A program made the translations under genes and the position numbers. The notes beneath the pieces are model-generated. The model saw only the letters and a program-made list of their open reading frames with translations, had not been told where the DNA came from and ran no database searches. Below, in pieces: positions 53,901 through 64,000 of a DNA stretch of 64,000 nucleotides; position 1 is the stretch's first letter, and every line of letters begins with the position of its first letter. The DNA is from Meandrina meandrites (taxonomy: Eukaryota; Cnidaria; Anthozoa; Scleractinia; Meandrinidae), in contig OY855915.1 of assembly GCA_963693305.1 (NCBI GenBank), forward strand, positions 15,239,284 to 15,303,283, written 5' to 3'.

Positions 53901-56900
53901 GTTAGTCTGTTTCCCTTTTATCAAGGTATTCTTTTCTTTCAGTTTGTAATTATTGTTCTGCACTTAATTAATCATTTCGTACTGTAGAGCTTTAGAAGAT
54001 ATTTACAGTAATTTGCAATACAATTATTTTGCAACTGAATTGGGTGTCATAATTGATTTAGTGGTGGATAATTGTTATCTGAAAGATGTTTTGTAACAGA
54101 CAATTACTTAAATTATATATGATTGTAACTGAACAATGTTAAAAAATATGTCAACTTTGGAATGTAAAATGATTATTAATACAGGTAAGAAGTAAAGTGA
54201 AGATGTGTTTTGATTTACAGTGGTAGATTCCTACTCAGCATGGTGTGGACCATGTAAAGCCATTGTCAGCTCCTTCAAGAGACTAAAGAATGAACTGGGT
54301 GATGACCTGCTTGTGTTTGCAACTGTAAGTTTTGAACATATGTTTTTCCAAGCATCCAAACAAATTTTGTTATATGTGCACTTGTCTTTGAATTTATGCA
54401 CAGAATGTCTTGTTCCATTTTTTTACAACTGGTTTGTGCAGCATTCTGATTGGTCTGTACTTTGTAAATTTAATATGTGTTTTTACCCCTTGAATTTAAT
54501 TTTGTGAGGTCTACCTTACTTTCAATTTGAAGTCTTCTAGGTTTGTAAAACCAGTTGAAACTGCAGAACGTTTCAGCAGATCGTTTGTATGAACCATATT
54601 GTGCAAGTGTGAGTGGACGGGATCTGTTGTCTGTTGTCTGTTGTCTGTTAGCTTCTGTTGCGATTGACCAATCTGTGGACGGGATCTGTTGTCTGTTGTC
54701 TGTTAGCTTCTGTTGCGATTGACCAATCTGTAGAACCAAAACGGATTGGGAACTAACTTCAGGAATAAACGTCAGCAGAAAAGAAATCAAGTTTAACCCA
54801 TTGATGCCTGAACGTTTTTAGCGCGCACCCACCCCTAAATACCTGGCTCTTTTACGGCATTTAATGCAAACGTACGAGTGGAAAAAATAAACCATATGCG
54901 CAGTAAATTCAGACAAATAATTAGTTCCTGAAGTAAACTTTTATTCCAACTAGACATGTTGAAAGACTAATTTATGAATTGAAGAGTTTATCAGCCTTGA
55001 TAAATTGATCCCAAACCAAACTTCAAGACAGCGACAAAATTTTATTCACATCCGCGCGTGGTTTTAGGAGCTTACAAAAACACACAGACTAATTGAACAA
55101 AGTCTAAAAAACGTCCTAAAATACTCAGGAAAAAGGTAGGTTTTCATTCTGTACAACTGACACTGCCATTAATTCAATAGTACTAAGGTATTTCCTTGGT
55201 GCAGAAAAGCAGTAATTCGAGATGACAAAAATATTTACAAATCACAGCGGTGCGAAACAGGGAAAATCACTGACCAAACTACAGGATTCTTACCACTAAA
55301 TGAACACTAGCAACGCTTTCTACGCTTTCCTTTACTTTTAATGTTAATCCCGGGGGGGGGGGGGGGGGGGGCACTTCCTATAAATGGGCTAATGGGGATG
55401 TGCTGCTGGATGGGGTCACATTTTCACGACAGGACTGACTATAATGGGGCCGTTTTTTCAAGCATTTTTTATAGGGTGACTAGAATGGGGTCACACTTTT
55501 GCGGGATTTTGAGAGTAAGAAAAATCTGGCAAGTTGTGATTTATAAACGGAAAGATTCGCCAAAAAAAAATGTTACCGTATTCATAATTTTGCTGTTGTT
55601 TAATATTTGACAAACGGCTCCCATTAAGTGACTAAGTTGGGGTCGTGAAAATTACATTTACCCAAAAGTGACTAAGATGGGGTCTATAATTGGCCATAGA
55701 ATATGACTATAGTGGGGTAGGGGTTCTGAGAGACCAGCGGCACATACCCAACAAAGATTGGTCCAAGTACCCCCACCGGGATGTTAATAAACATACTCCT
55801 TTGTATTTTCTGAAGCACTGTAATAATTTTCTAAAGCTATAAACACAACTCAAAACAAAGTCTCAGTAAAAAGATGCGTATCAGATAACGACACGTGCAT
55901 GTCAAATCTGTTCGCTTCAAAAGCCCAAAATTCCGAACTAAAGATTAATAAATGAAAGAAACTTGAAAGAAACTTTGTTTCGAATTAAATTTTATTAAGG
56001 AATAAGCCAAGAAATGGATTCAAAAGCATCAAAATATCAAAAAATTTCAAAGCCGTGTTATTCTGCATCAAGAATTAATTATTCACATGTTCACGCAAAA
56101 GCGAAAGTTTTAATTTTAGCCGACGGCTTTTGCAACCTCGTACCCAGGCTCTCTCTCCTTTTCCTCCCTGGGAACGAGGTTGCGGCTTTTGCAGTCAATT
56201 GTTCACGTAATGGCTTTACAGATCCTTCTAAAAATTCAACCATATTTGAAGCACTACTGTACATTACCATTTTTTGTTTTCAAAAGTCTTGAGAAGCCGC
56301 ATTAAGTTCGTGTGTTGGTCCGTGATTTGTATTCAAAACACATTTCGAAGCGCCATGACACCGTGTCTTCGCGGCCGTGGAAGGAAGATGAATCCGTCCT
56401 CAGTGAGGTTTAAGCACTCTGTACTTCATGATTTTCCATTTTAGAGCCACTTCTTTTCATTTTTAGCCTCAAAGAGGGAATGAAAAACAAGGCCTTGAAA
56501 GTTTGTAAACAAGAGCGGTGATGCGCGATAATCTTCTTCTACATTTTGAACGCATGAGTCAAGACGAAAAATCTTCTCTCTAGGACCCCTAGAGTTCTCT
56601 AAAAATGTGCGCAGAAAACAGATTCTGATTGGCTTATTTGCCCTTATGATCCGCAGAACAATAGGGAAACCAAAAAGTCTCCAGGGAGGGCATTTGTCAC
56701 GATGTGCTTTTTTTTTTCGGGCAGTTACAGGCAGCACAGGTATTTCAGGGGTGGTTTTCGCATGGGCGGTTACGGGCGGCACAGGCGCCGATGGGTTAAC
56801 TCAGAAAGAAATCACCGTGTAGAACTCAAAGCAAAACAATCCCGGGCAGTTAGAAAGGACTATTATTCTAAGTATAAACAAAAGAGACAAATTATTTTTG

Positions 56901-57350
56901 ATGTGTTTTATTAGATTTAGTAAACAGAAGTCTTTACATTCTTTTAAAACAAAAGGGTTGAACAATTTCAAGACAGTGTTTGACCTTGTATTGTATGTAG
57001 TACATTGTCACGCTACAAGATAACGCAACATTTGTTAAGCAATCATTCAACACAGGAGTTGTCAGCTACTTTTATTTATTTTAATTTTGTGACAAATTTC
57101 CTGAAAATTCTTAAAGACCCTTGTGAAATGTCATCGCTTCTGCATGCATTGTGTGCCATTTATTAGAATTTGAAGGTACTGTGTAATGCCCATGTACAAC
57201 TATCATACTGTTATGATAAAGGCAAAATTTTCATTTGTCATGAGTGTGGGACAAATGCTACCGTATTTCTTTTTGCAGGCTGAAACAGATTCTATTGATT
57301 CTTTAGAAGCTTATAGAATGAAAAGTCAGCCAACATTCCTGTTCTATGCT
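44926..57350 (+). CDS. NME8/NME9: NME8/NME9-type thioredoxin-NDK protein, first four coding exons
   Basis: Exons: 44926-44958 (ATG, MAKSKGKIELQ), 50840-50897, 54221-54324, 57279-57350; phases close. The 89 residues visible form the start of a thioredoxin fold: VEIKTQEQWDELL, then VVDSYSAWCGPCKAIV with the redox pair CGPC intact, KNELGDD, and QPTFLFYA with the cis-Pro. The pattern VEIKTQEQWDE...WCGPC...PTFLFYA is that of thioredoxin-nucleoside-diphosphate-kinase fusions NME8/NME9 (established), proteins of cilia and sperm axonemes. NDK domains should follow past the window. ATG 44921 is out of frame; 44926 is used because it gives the family N-terminus. The remaining 6.6 kb shows no further exon, only MITE and LTR-retrotransposon insertions. 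Confidence 0.88.
44959..46599. other. Intron 1 of NME/thioredoxin gene, left part
   Basis: AT-rich, nothing recognised. Confidence 0.45.
46600..46846 (-). mobile_element. tRNA-derived SINE
   Basis: The minus strand starts with a tRNA-like head: GGCGCGGTGGCCTAATGG (A box, about 46842-46825) and GGTTCGAGCCCTGGCC (B box, about 46794-46779). A conserved body follows (CTTGGGCAAGATAC, CACCCAGGTGTATAAATGG, GGGGGTAACCCTGCGATGG). Pol III promoter spacing is right, but the head is not a functional tRNA. Confidence 0.8.
47366..47753 (+). repeat. Partial copy of repeat block R1
   Basis: Matches the first 390 bases of the R1 block in 48270-48625 and 49812-50195 (TTTAACAAGTGACGAATTAA onward). It runs directly into the first R2 block at 47754. 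Confidence 0.8.
47754..48874 (+). repeat. Direct repeat unit 1 (R2+R1, 1.12 kb)
   Basis: Starts AAGTCTGATTTTGTGGTGAA and ends CCATCTGTCAACGGC. It is over 90% alike to 49288-50456 by eye. It contains CCTATAAAAGG at 48202-48212 and an open frame 48216-48500 with eight cysteines in its first 40 codons region (CRCEAHD...CRF...CITCKD). Gene status of that frame is unproven. Confidence 0.85.
48875..49287. other. Unique spacer between repeat units
   Basis: No inverted termini, PBS or PPT seen, so an LTR reading of the flanking units is not supported. Confidence 0.5.
49288..50456 (+). repeat. Direct repeat unit 2 (R2+R1, 1.17 kb)
   Basis: Second copy, separated from unit 1 by 413 bp of unrelated sequence. 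Carries the same CTATAAAAGG (49744-49753) and the same Cys-containing frame (49680-50018), with an extended start. The frame being kept in both copies could be recent duplication rather than selection. Confidence 0.85.
50457..50839. other. Intron 1 right end
   Basis: Nothing recognised before the acceptor at 50838-50839. Confidence 0.45.
51009..52187 (-). mobile_element. Tc1/mariner-type element with paired-like transposase relic
   Basis: Terminal inverted repeats start CAGTCAACGCGCCTCAC (left) and CAGTCAACGTGCTTCAC (right, inverted), with TA outside both (51007-51008, 52188-52189). Length 1179 bp is normal for Tc1. On the minus strand the frame fragments GGFNQPAKPL...VREEIVDLYNNGI (a paired-domain-like helix-turn-helix), LGMTYKKLTSI and TPENLAKVDDYLN, and FDEGSVIVTSGN (second catalytic region) appear in order but in different frames. 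TA target duplication plus these motifs identify Tc1-like transposase (established). Inactive copy in intron 2 of the NME gene. Confidence 0.8.
52190..54220. mobile_element. Intron with inverted GIY-YIG-like fragments
   Basis: A minus-strand fragment (52660-52572) and a plus-strand fragment (about 53399-53475) both encode AECTCGETYI(G/R)ETKR, a GIY-YIG start motif as in Penelope-like elements, in opposite orientation about 750 bp apart. Between them an unassigned frame at 52865-53209 (114 codons) has no motif I recognise. 53740-54220 is plain intron. Confidence 0.5.
54325..55340. repeat. Intron with a tandem duplication at 54611-54732
   Basis: GTGGACGGGATCTGTTGTCT and the following TGTTAGCTTCTGTTGCGATTGACCAATCT occur twice in tandem, and TGTTGTC is itself reiterated. 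Otherwise nothing recognised. Confidence 0.7.
55349..55780. mobile_element. hAT-like MITE with CCCGG/poly-G termini
   Basis: Starts CCCGG and about 20 G, ends CCCCCACCGGG. Flanked by ATGTTAAT on both sides (55341-55348, 55781-55788), a perfect 8-bp duplication. The interior repeats TGACTA(G/T)AATGGGGTCAC. Same terminal type as 1313-1700. Confidence 0.82.
55789..57278. other. Intron 3 remainder with a small foldback at 56137-56185
   Basis: GCAACCTCGTACCCAGG is inverted as CCTGGGAACGAGGTTGC with one mismatch around about 20 bp. A common short palindrome type. Nothing else recognised. Confidence 0.55.
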
Positions 57351-57703
57351 GTAAGTATAATATAAACCTTTCTAGGGGTTGCTGTTTAGTTTTATGGTTA
57401 CTACATGTATCTTATGTGTAACATAATACTATCAAACATGTCAGAGACTGTATGTTCACAAGGTGTACATGTGTCTAGTGCTGGGTAATTGAGCTTTATG
57501 CATTATTGTATTGTACCGTTACTGAAGTGCATTATTTAGGATTTAAATTGTATAGACTAGGTGTGGAGGAAGGGTCAAAATATCAAGCTTCAACAGTGTA
57601 GCAAAGAAATAATTATGGGTAGAAATAATTAATAAACAGGTGCAGGGTGATCAAGGAAAGCTATCTGGAGTAGAGGTTGCATAATTTTTTTGTGTAGCAC
57701 AAC
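57351..57703. other. Intron 4 start, nothing recognised
   Basis: Begins GTAAGT after exon 57279-57350. Confidence 0.5.
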
Positions 57704-58412
57704 CCGGCATAATCAACCGATGACAATCGATCATCGGAAATCCAATCGATCAATCGATACTAATCAATGTCAATTAGTTAATTGTTATTGATTGCTATTG
57801 GCCAATCGATGACCAATCGATAATTTCAAGCTTGAATCCTCAAATGTCATCGATTGCCATCGATTATCATTGTCTATCTTTTGATTTCAAGCAGATTGTT
57901 TTCGATCAATTATCTATCAATAATTCCTGCAATACGATCTGTGCTAGTTCTGCACGTGGTCATGTTCTACTGCCCGGGTCTATTACTACTGCTCAGAAGA
58001 AGAGAGGCGATCGCGGCAATGTGTGGAGGGTGATTGATGATCGCGGTCAACTGGCCTGTGAGGAACGAAATTTTAGTTTAACTTGCATAATATTTCCTGA
58101 GATTATTCCAGTATCCTTGTTTGTTATTTCCCCCGATATCAGGCTTATATTTGGTGTTTATTCAGTGTATCTGCTTATTTCGGTAGCATCCTCACAGGCC
58201 AGTGACAGCTATGGCGATTGATGACAATTGATGACAATCAATGATAATCGATGACAATCGATAAAAACCGATGGCAATTAAAAAACACACATTTTTTGGC
58301 CATCGATTGGTCATCGATTTCTGATATCAATCGATTAATTGTTATCGATTGGTATCTATTGCCATCAATTGTAAGTTGTCGATTATCGGTTTCATCAATT
58401 GATCACGCTGGG
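57704..58412. mobile_element. hAT-like MITE with ATCGAT-rich subterminal repeats
   Basis: Flanked by AGCACAAC at 57696-57703 and 58413-58420 (perfect 8 bp). Ends CCGGCATAATCAA and inverse CCCAGCGTGATCAA are similar. The outer 150-200 bp at each side are dense in CATCGAT/ATCGATT-type repeats, usual as transposase-binding subterminal arrays in hAT elements (established for the superfamily). The open frame 57832-58221 has no motif and is probably chance. Confidence 0.82.
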
Positions 58413-58420
58413 AGCACAAC

Positions 58421-59051
58421 CTAAGAAAAGCACACACTCTGATTAGTTGATTAATTTTATTAATGTCTACTATTTCCCCATGGGTGGAGGCTAACAAATG
58501 CCTTCAACTTGAGCGCGCGTAATGTACATTTAAATCAGTTAAAATGTGTCTTCACCATTAAATTGTGTACTTGCACTAATCAATGTTCATCCCGTTTGGA
58601 TGCAGGGTTTTGCGCGTACTGTCTGTTAACAGCATTTTTCACACTGATGAAGAGACAGAAGTTTCGACATGTCTGAGAAGTTATTGTTTTATAGCACTTC
58701 AAAAACTCATTAATAATTCATAGAGAAAATACAAAAGAAATTAGAATAAATGTTTAGTGAGTGTCTTTATATCTGATAAAGACACGGCTAAACTTTACGT
58801 CCAATTTTGTAGGCCAAAATAACCCCAAATCTAAATATTAGTGCAAGAATGAGTTGATTTACATCAAAAGATTTTGAAGCCGTTCAATAAATTTGCAGTT
58901 GTTGTTTTATCAAGTCTAAACCACTTGGCTGTGCCTTGTGTTTTAAACTTGATAAAACACTGCTGCTCATTTATTAAACATTACATTGACAATACTTTAA
59001 ATTTATTTAGCAGTGTATGCAACTGTCATGAGAGCACATTGTGTTGATGTT
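58421..59051. other. Intronic/intergenic stretch, nothing recognised
   Basis: AT-rich. No NME exon found. Confidence 0.45.
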
Positions 59052-59469
59052 TGTCGCGGTTCCGAATCGGTAGTTTCGGGTTTGCTGTGATCAACCACAT
59101 GCTCCAACGTTTGACTTCACTGATTTATTTAAGATTACGAGTCAATGGACATCAAAGCATGCGAAAAATGTGCGTTACGCGAAAAATCGAATGGAAAAGA
59201 AACACTGAACAAATTGATAAGTAAAAGAAAACAAATGCGAAACTTACATTACAATTCCTGACTCCTTGTTTGAATCCAAAACAAATATCTCCAGAGTTTA
59301 TACAAATATCTCCTTAGTTAAACACAATGTCTCCTGTCTCCGAGCTAATTCCGTTCTATCTAAGTTCGATCAAATTACGTTTACAAAAATTATAGATAAG
59401 TAAAAAATTAACTAGAACAAAAAATAAAAATAAACAAGCTAGGGTAACGCAATGTCAACGTTCGTGACA
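59052..59469 (-). repeat. 3' LTR of BEL/Pao element
   Basis: On the minus strand it starts TGTCACGAACG and ends CCGCGACA (TG...CA with TGT...ACA ends), 418 bp, with AAATAAA inside. It directly follows a purine-rich GGGCGAGGAG tract. The partner 5' LTR is outside the window. Confidence 0.75.
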
Positions 59470-59479
59470 CTCCTCGCCC
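59470..59479 (-). promoter_or_regulatory. Polypurine tract
   Basis: GGGCGAGGAG abuts the LTR start on the minus strand, the normal plus-strand primer position. Confidence 0.6.
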
Positions 59480-59675
59480 AAGGATTGAAATCCTTGCTTA
59501 TCAATGTTCAAATCAAAGTTTTAAATCATAGTTAATGACAATACGTGACAAGTCCTTGTTCAAACTGTCTGGGCGGTCCTGAACATTCAAGTTTCCTCTT
59601 CGTGCTTGAGGAGTAGGACAAAACTGCATAGTGGTCGGTCGTACGTTTTCACGCCTCCTTCTTTCCACACTGTTA

Positions 59676-60495
59676 GGGCCGATTCGCACTAGCGGACAAG
59701 TTTTAAATGTCATAACATTTTTGACAAAAACAAAATTGACGCGACAAGTCAGAGAAATTTTGAAGAAAACAAAAGGTGTAATTATTATTACAATAGCTCT
59801 GCATGTGCCTCTGGCATCCTGGTACATTTCTCGGCACGGTCGTCTTGTGCAAATATCAAATAATCAGGCAGGTCCACGTGGTGAAAAATTTTAAAACGAT
59901 TTGCATTTGAAGTGCGCGTGTAGTCATGTTTTTGTGCTGACCTGCGGGGAAAATGTGCCAAGTAAACTATTTCTTTTCCCCTCCATTTACCGGCACAAAC
60001 TGTTTCCCTCCGCATTCATTTGTTCCAACCCCGGTATTACCATCCTTCCACAACCTCGCCTCGGTACACAAACGTGTTTTGCCGCCTATCGCGGAAAAAT
60101 TTCGCGTGTTGTTTTTTAGTACAATCCAGACCAAACACAGTAGCCAATCAACAACGTATTGTTATCTGGCATTACGAGGGGCGTTGGAATGCGACTTGTC
60201 ATGACTTTTCCTGCCTTGAGGCAGGACATCGGCCCCTTTGAAGATTTGTCCTTTTTGACAAAATTTGCCCTTGTCCAACAAGTCGTTCGCACTTGTTTTT
60301 GCGATTGTTTGACAAAATGTATCGCGCGTGCAATGCGGACCAATCATAAGACAACTGCTTCTTTGTTTTCCTGAATTGTTTGACAAGTTCTAGGTCTCAA
60401 AAAACGTATTCGCACTTGTTTTCTGCGACAAGTGACACATAAATGATGAAATCTACCGATTATTACAAAATTTGTCTGCTAGTGCGAATTGGCCC
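59676..60495. mobile_element. Harbinger-like MITE inserted in the BEL pol tail
   Basis: Left GGGCCGATTCGCACTAGCGG and right, inverted, GGGCCAATTCGCACTAGCAG form about 25-bp terminal repeats. TTA lies on both sides (59673-59675, 60496-60498), the 3-bp TWA duplication of PIF/Harbinger (established). 820 bp, no transposase. It interrupts the last codons of the BEL polyprotein. Confidence 0.8.
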
Positions 60496-62704
60496 TTACT
60501 TTAGCTCTGCGTACCTTGCCGTCCAGACTTGGCGTGACTTCCGTTATCCTTCCCAGTAACCAGTCGTTCCGGTGAGCGTTGTCCTCTTTTACAAGCACGA
60601 TGTCTCCAACGGCGAGGTTGCGTTCGCGTATCTCCCATTTGGTTCTGCTCTGCAGGTTTTGCAGGTACTCTTTTCTCCACCTGACCCAGAACTGATTGGC
60701 CAGGTACTGGGCCTTTCTCCACCAGTTACGCGCGTACAGATCTTGTTGGACGAAGTGGCCAGGAATAGGTCCAAGAGGGCGTGACTTCATCGTGAGCAGC
60801 ATGGCGGGAGTTAAGGGTTGAGGTTCGTCAACATCGGATGGTACTGTCGCGATGGGGCGGCTGTTAACAATCCCAGTAACTTTGGCCATGAGCGTCACCA
60901 GTAGCTCGTGAGTGAGCTGTGTACGTCCTAATTCCAGAAGCATGGCGTCCAATACACGCCAGATCGTGCCAATTTGCCGCTCCCACGCGCCTCCGAAGTG
61001 CGACGCATGTGGTGGATTGAATATCCATTCGACCCCTTGCTCTGCTGTAAACCTTTGGATCCGCGTTTGGTCCATGTCCGAAAGTGCGTCGTCTAATTGA
61101 GTTTTTCCTCCCACGAAGTTGGTGCCCTGGTCGCATCTGAGTTTCTTCGCTGGGCCGCGAATGGCGAGGAATCGGCGTAGAGCGCAAATAAACGAGCTGG
61201 CTTCCATGGTTTCTAAAAGCTCGATGTGGATGGCACGGCTGCTTAGACAAGTAAAAAGGAGACCCCAGTGCTTGGCGTTGGCTGCGCCACCTCTTAGTCG
61301 TCTCGTTGCGATCTCCCAGGGGCCAAAAACATCGAAACCGATGTTCGTGAAGGGTGGGTTTGTCTCCAATCGATCAGATGGCAGGTTCGCCATCTGTTGC
61401 GTCAGGGTTGCTCCTCTTAACTTCTTGCAGGTTACGCAGGAATCTATGAGGCTTGATATTGTGCGATGCGCTCCAATGACCCAGTATCCAGCTTCACGGA
61501 CAGCTCCGCTTGTGATTTGGCGACCTTGGTGGTGGACCTTTTCGTGAAAGTGGCGGATGATTAACTTGGATACATGGTGACCTTTTGGAAGGACCTTTGG
61601 GTGTTTCTCCTGATACTCGAGTGTGGAATTTCTAAGGCGACCACCAACACGAAGTAGCCCGTTTGGATCTAAGAAGGGATCAAGTCGCAGAAGGTTGGAA
61701 CTTTTTGGCACTGTTTTCGTTTCTCCAGGTGAGGATAACACCTTAAACTCCTCGGGAAAGGCCTCTCTCTGTACAGCTTTGACGACAATTTCGCTGGCTC
61801 GCTCGAGCTCGGCTGCTGATGGAGGAGGCAGGTGGTTCCTGGTGGTCACTGGCTTCTTTGACTGCTTTCTCTCTTTGAAGCTCTTAATAACTCGGACGAG
61901 GCCGGCTATCGCACGCTTCACGGATGACCAGTTGGAAAACCGGTGGAATCTTGTGGTGTCGAGTTCTTGGGATGTTTGTGATCTCGTGACGCATGCGACG
62001 ACTTCTCGTTTTACTTCCGGATCGTTTTCATCGAGAGGTATCTCCTGTAGTACGGTCTGAGGGCCTGGCCGTGTGCTCCAAAGAAATTCTGGTCCTGAGG
62101 TCCACCGGGACTCCAGCAGCTTGCCTGGGGACAGGCAGCGAGTCGCAAGATCAGCAGGATTGCTTGCGGTGTCGATGTATCTCCACTGACTTGGCTCTGT
62201 GGTGTTACGGATCGTTTGGACGCGGTTTGCTACATACATGTAAAATCTCCTACTTTTGTTCTGTATGTAGCCCAGTACCACCTTTGAGTCGGAGTAATAG
62301 ATCTCTTCGTCAATTTTCACGTCAAGTTCCCTTCGTATCATCCTAACGGCGTTGGTGGATAGTACTGCTGTGCGATGTGCAGAGATGTGAATGGGTCCGC
62401 CCACTCGGTCTAGGCACATTTGGCCAGATACCGTCCAGCCTAAGTCAAATTTCTGAGCCCACGGAGCACCATTAGGACCATTTTTGCTCTCTCTGATCTT
62501 CAGCAGCTCAGGCGCATCTCTGCCGATAAGTATTTCGACCTTTGCTTTGGGATCGTAGGGCGGTATCTCCTCAGCAATCTCTTTAAGGTGCGGAAACTGT
62601 CTGGCCATCTCTGGTGTCACGATCTCTTTTTTGTCTCGGGGAATGTTGGCGCTCTCAACGAGCTGGGGAAGCTTCAACGTTTTGCCAGCCATGGAGCGCA
62701 ACAC
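60479..62704 (-). pseudogene. BEL/Pao pol remnant: RNase H end and integrase, RT missing
   Basis: A 741-codon open frame. Residues 1-120 are the protease-RT junction region (KFDLGWTVSG). About residues 120-185 already match the end of RNase H (YYSDSKVVLGYI, ADLATR). The whole RT palm is absent without breaking the frame. Integrase follows complete: zinc site H-x3-4-H...C-x2-C (VHHQGR, CVTCKK) and D,D,E core at FDVFGPW, CDQGTNF and HFGGAWER, then a C-terminal domain. Integrase would insert element cDNA. The frame's last residues come from the inserted MITE; homologous sequence resumes past it. Confidence 0.85.
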
Positions 62705-62719
62705 AACACCGGAAACTCG

Positions 62720-63880
62720 TCACCCTGTCTTCTCCTCTTTCCCGCCACTGCACATCGAGAGAAAGTACTTAAGATTTGGCCCGGTTGCGCCTAACCTGTC
62801 TGCTAGGTTTGGACCTATCATTGAGGTGTTGCTCTGGTCATCTAAAATTGCGTAGGCGCGGCATGGCTCTTGAGCTCGATCTTCACGGAAAATGCCTACG
62901 AGGACGATTTTGCTACAAGAAACTCCACCACTGCTGGGATCTTGACAAACTGAGGTACAGGCTGTCTGGAGCTCCTCGCCGTGGTCCCTTCTTGTAGCTT
63001 CTGTCTTATCTTTGTGAAGGATTGTGGGGTGGCGATCATCTCCACACTTTGTACATTTCACGACTGCGGTACAATCGCTCGACCTGTGTCCTCGCGAAAG
63101 GCAGCGAAAGCAAAGTCCTGCTCTTAGGATACACTCGTTCTTGGCTTCAAGTGTTTCGCCTTTGAAAGCTTTACATTCGGATAAGGTGTGTCCTTTTCGT
63201 TGGTGGAACGGACAGTACTTCTCCTCTCCAGTACTCTTCTTAGGAACTTTGCCATCTTCCATAGTTGACTTTAACACTCTTGAGTCCATACCCGGTTCGC
63301 GTGCGTCGGGAGGGCATGGGGTGGGGTCATGAGTTTTCTCCTTGAGGCGGCACAGTTTTGTACTCGCCAAAACATTGGGGTGATTCTTTAAGTGGGCCTG
63401 TTCTTGGATCATAGTGGCGAAATCCTTGAAGCCCGGATACGTGTCATCGTATTTCTCCGCGTGATGTACCACACGTTTCTCCCATTTCGAACGGATGGAG
63501 CCTGGAAGGTTCTCGACGATGGGTACGATAGCCGTGGGGTAATTCAGGTACCCGAGCCCAGGAAGAAATTCAAGTTGACTTTTCACGTCAGCACACACGT
63601 CCACAAACGCCTGCAGCTTGTCGTTGTCTCCTTCCCCGAATTTGGCAGTTTTCCAAAGTCGTTCTATGAGAACGTTAGTGATGGCGGCGGTATTTCCAAA
63701 GCGTCTCTCCAGCTCGGCCCACACGTCTTGTAAGGCAATGATCGGGTCTCTATATTGCCTCTGTCTGTAGTTGTTCACGACTTTCTGGGCATCTCCTCTC
63801 GTGTAGCTTCTCAGATAGTTAATCTCCTGTTCGGGGGTCATATCTGTACCTTTGATGGGGCATATATCCTGCGAGGTCAT
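62720..63880 (-). pseudogene. BEL/Pao gag-protease portion, ends at in-frame TGA
   Basis: 387 codons. Contains gag-like helices (REVYLR-type region, RQRQYRDP, LERRFGN), a histidine/cysteine box CPFHQRKGHTLSEC, a CCHC knuckle CFRCLSRGHRSSDC and a protease start AILDDQSNTS with the catalytic-type Asp. TGA at 62722-62720 stops the frame, and pol continues in the same frame just past it, so gag and pol were one polyprotein. TGA next to CGA suggests C-to-T change at a CpG (inference). An in-frame TAA lies 12 codons before the ATG at 63880, so the gag start is also cut off. Confidence 0.82.
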
Positions 63881-64000
63881 TTCCTGCGGTAAAATTTCCG
63901 TGAATGGTGGTTCTTAAGCCAGGTGATTGTTCTTCTTCGTTAGCCGGTGGGGGATCTTTCGTTTGATTGTTTCGAGGCGTGCTGTGAGTGACTTTATCAT

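Larger units (their letters stand above)
59052..64000 (-). mobile_element. BEL/Pao LTR retrotransposon, RT-deleted, runs off window
   Basis: Order on the minus strand: partial gag with zinc knuckle and protease (63880-62720), remaining pol (62704-60479 plus a tail beyond the MITE to about 59600), PPT, 3' LTR. Integrase with upstream aspartic protease and TGT/ACA LTRs is BEL/Pao-like (established). Reverse transcriptase is absent. Lies in or near the NME gene. Confidence 0.85.

Noticed and set aside
57832..58221. 129-residue protein inside the ATCGAT-rich element
   Set aside because: No recognisable motif, unusual composition, within a non-autonomous MITE. Chance frame.
58640..58680. Second hammerhead core (CTGATGAAGAGACAG...)
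   Set aside because: Stem II and the GAAA box do not align in correct order. Too weak to call.
60900..62300. Several plus-strand frames of 100-145 codons
   Set aside because: They are antisense to the BEL integrase/pol frame, which has clear catalytic motifs.

Overview
The window is eukaryotic nuclear DNA, most likely from an anthozoan cnidarian such as a stony coral (inference). The reasons are AT-rich intron-dense genes, a diverged but clear animal RasGRP and NME/thioredoxin gene, and a repeat mix (DIRS, Penelope-like, BEL/Pao, Tx1/L1-like LINE, Tc1 with a paired-like N-terminus, many foldback MITEs, tRNA-derived SINEs) that fits cnidarian genomes. No bacterial features are present.

Layout. 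(1) 358-24932, + strand: the 3' sixteen coding exons of a Ras guanyl-releasing protein (REM, RasGEF, two EF-hands, C1, C-terminal coiled coil); its 5' end lies before the window. Its introns hold a broken LINE with a hAT-type element nested in it (2483-6015), a tandemly duplicated Ty3-like relic (8937-9675), a 634-bp TTAA foldback element, several MITEs and a 33-bp minisatellite. (2) 25-42 kb: a gene-poor block, best read as one large old DNA transposon whose ends share a perfect 53-bp inverted sequence (27239-27291 and 41966-42018). It carries a broken minus-strand gene with a zinc-finger-like and a DDE-like region. A polyadenylated Penelope-like fragment has hit one of its exons, and a near-complete DIRS retrotransposon with tyrosine recombinase lies in one of its introns. 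(3) 42917-43189: a small unknown gene. (4) 44926-57350, + strand: the first four coding exons of an NME8/NME9-type thioredoxin-NDK gene, with introns full of duplicated blocks, a Tc1-like relic, GIY-YIG fragments and hAT-like MITEs. (5) 59052-64000, - strand: a BEL/Pao LTR retrotransposon that has lost its reverse transcriptase in frame but keeps an intact-looking integrase. A Harbinger-like MITE sits in its tail, and it runs off the window.

The two host genes are independent: RasGRP would activate Ras downstream of calcium and diacylglycerol, and the NME/thioredoxin protein is usually axonemal. Everything between them is layered mobile DNA. The strongest new observations are the nested transposon at 27-42 kb, the paired repeat arrays flanking the DIRS genes, a family of tiny TA-flanked palindromes, and a LINE fragment bounded by 97-bp direct repeats. 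No complete new defence or regulatory system is supported by the sequence.
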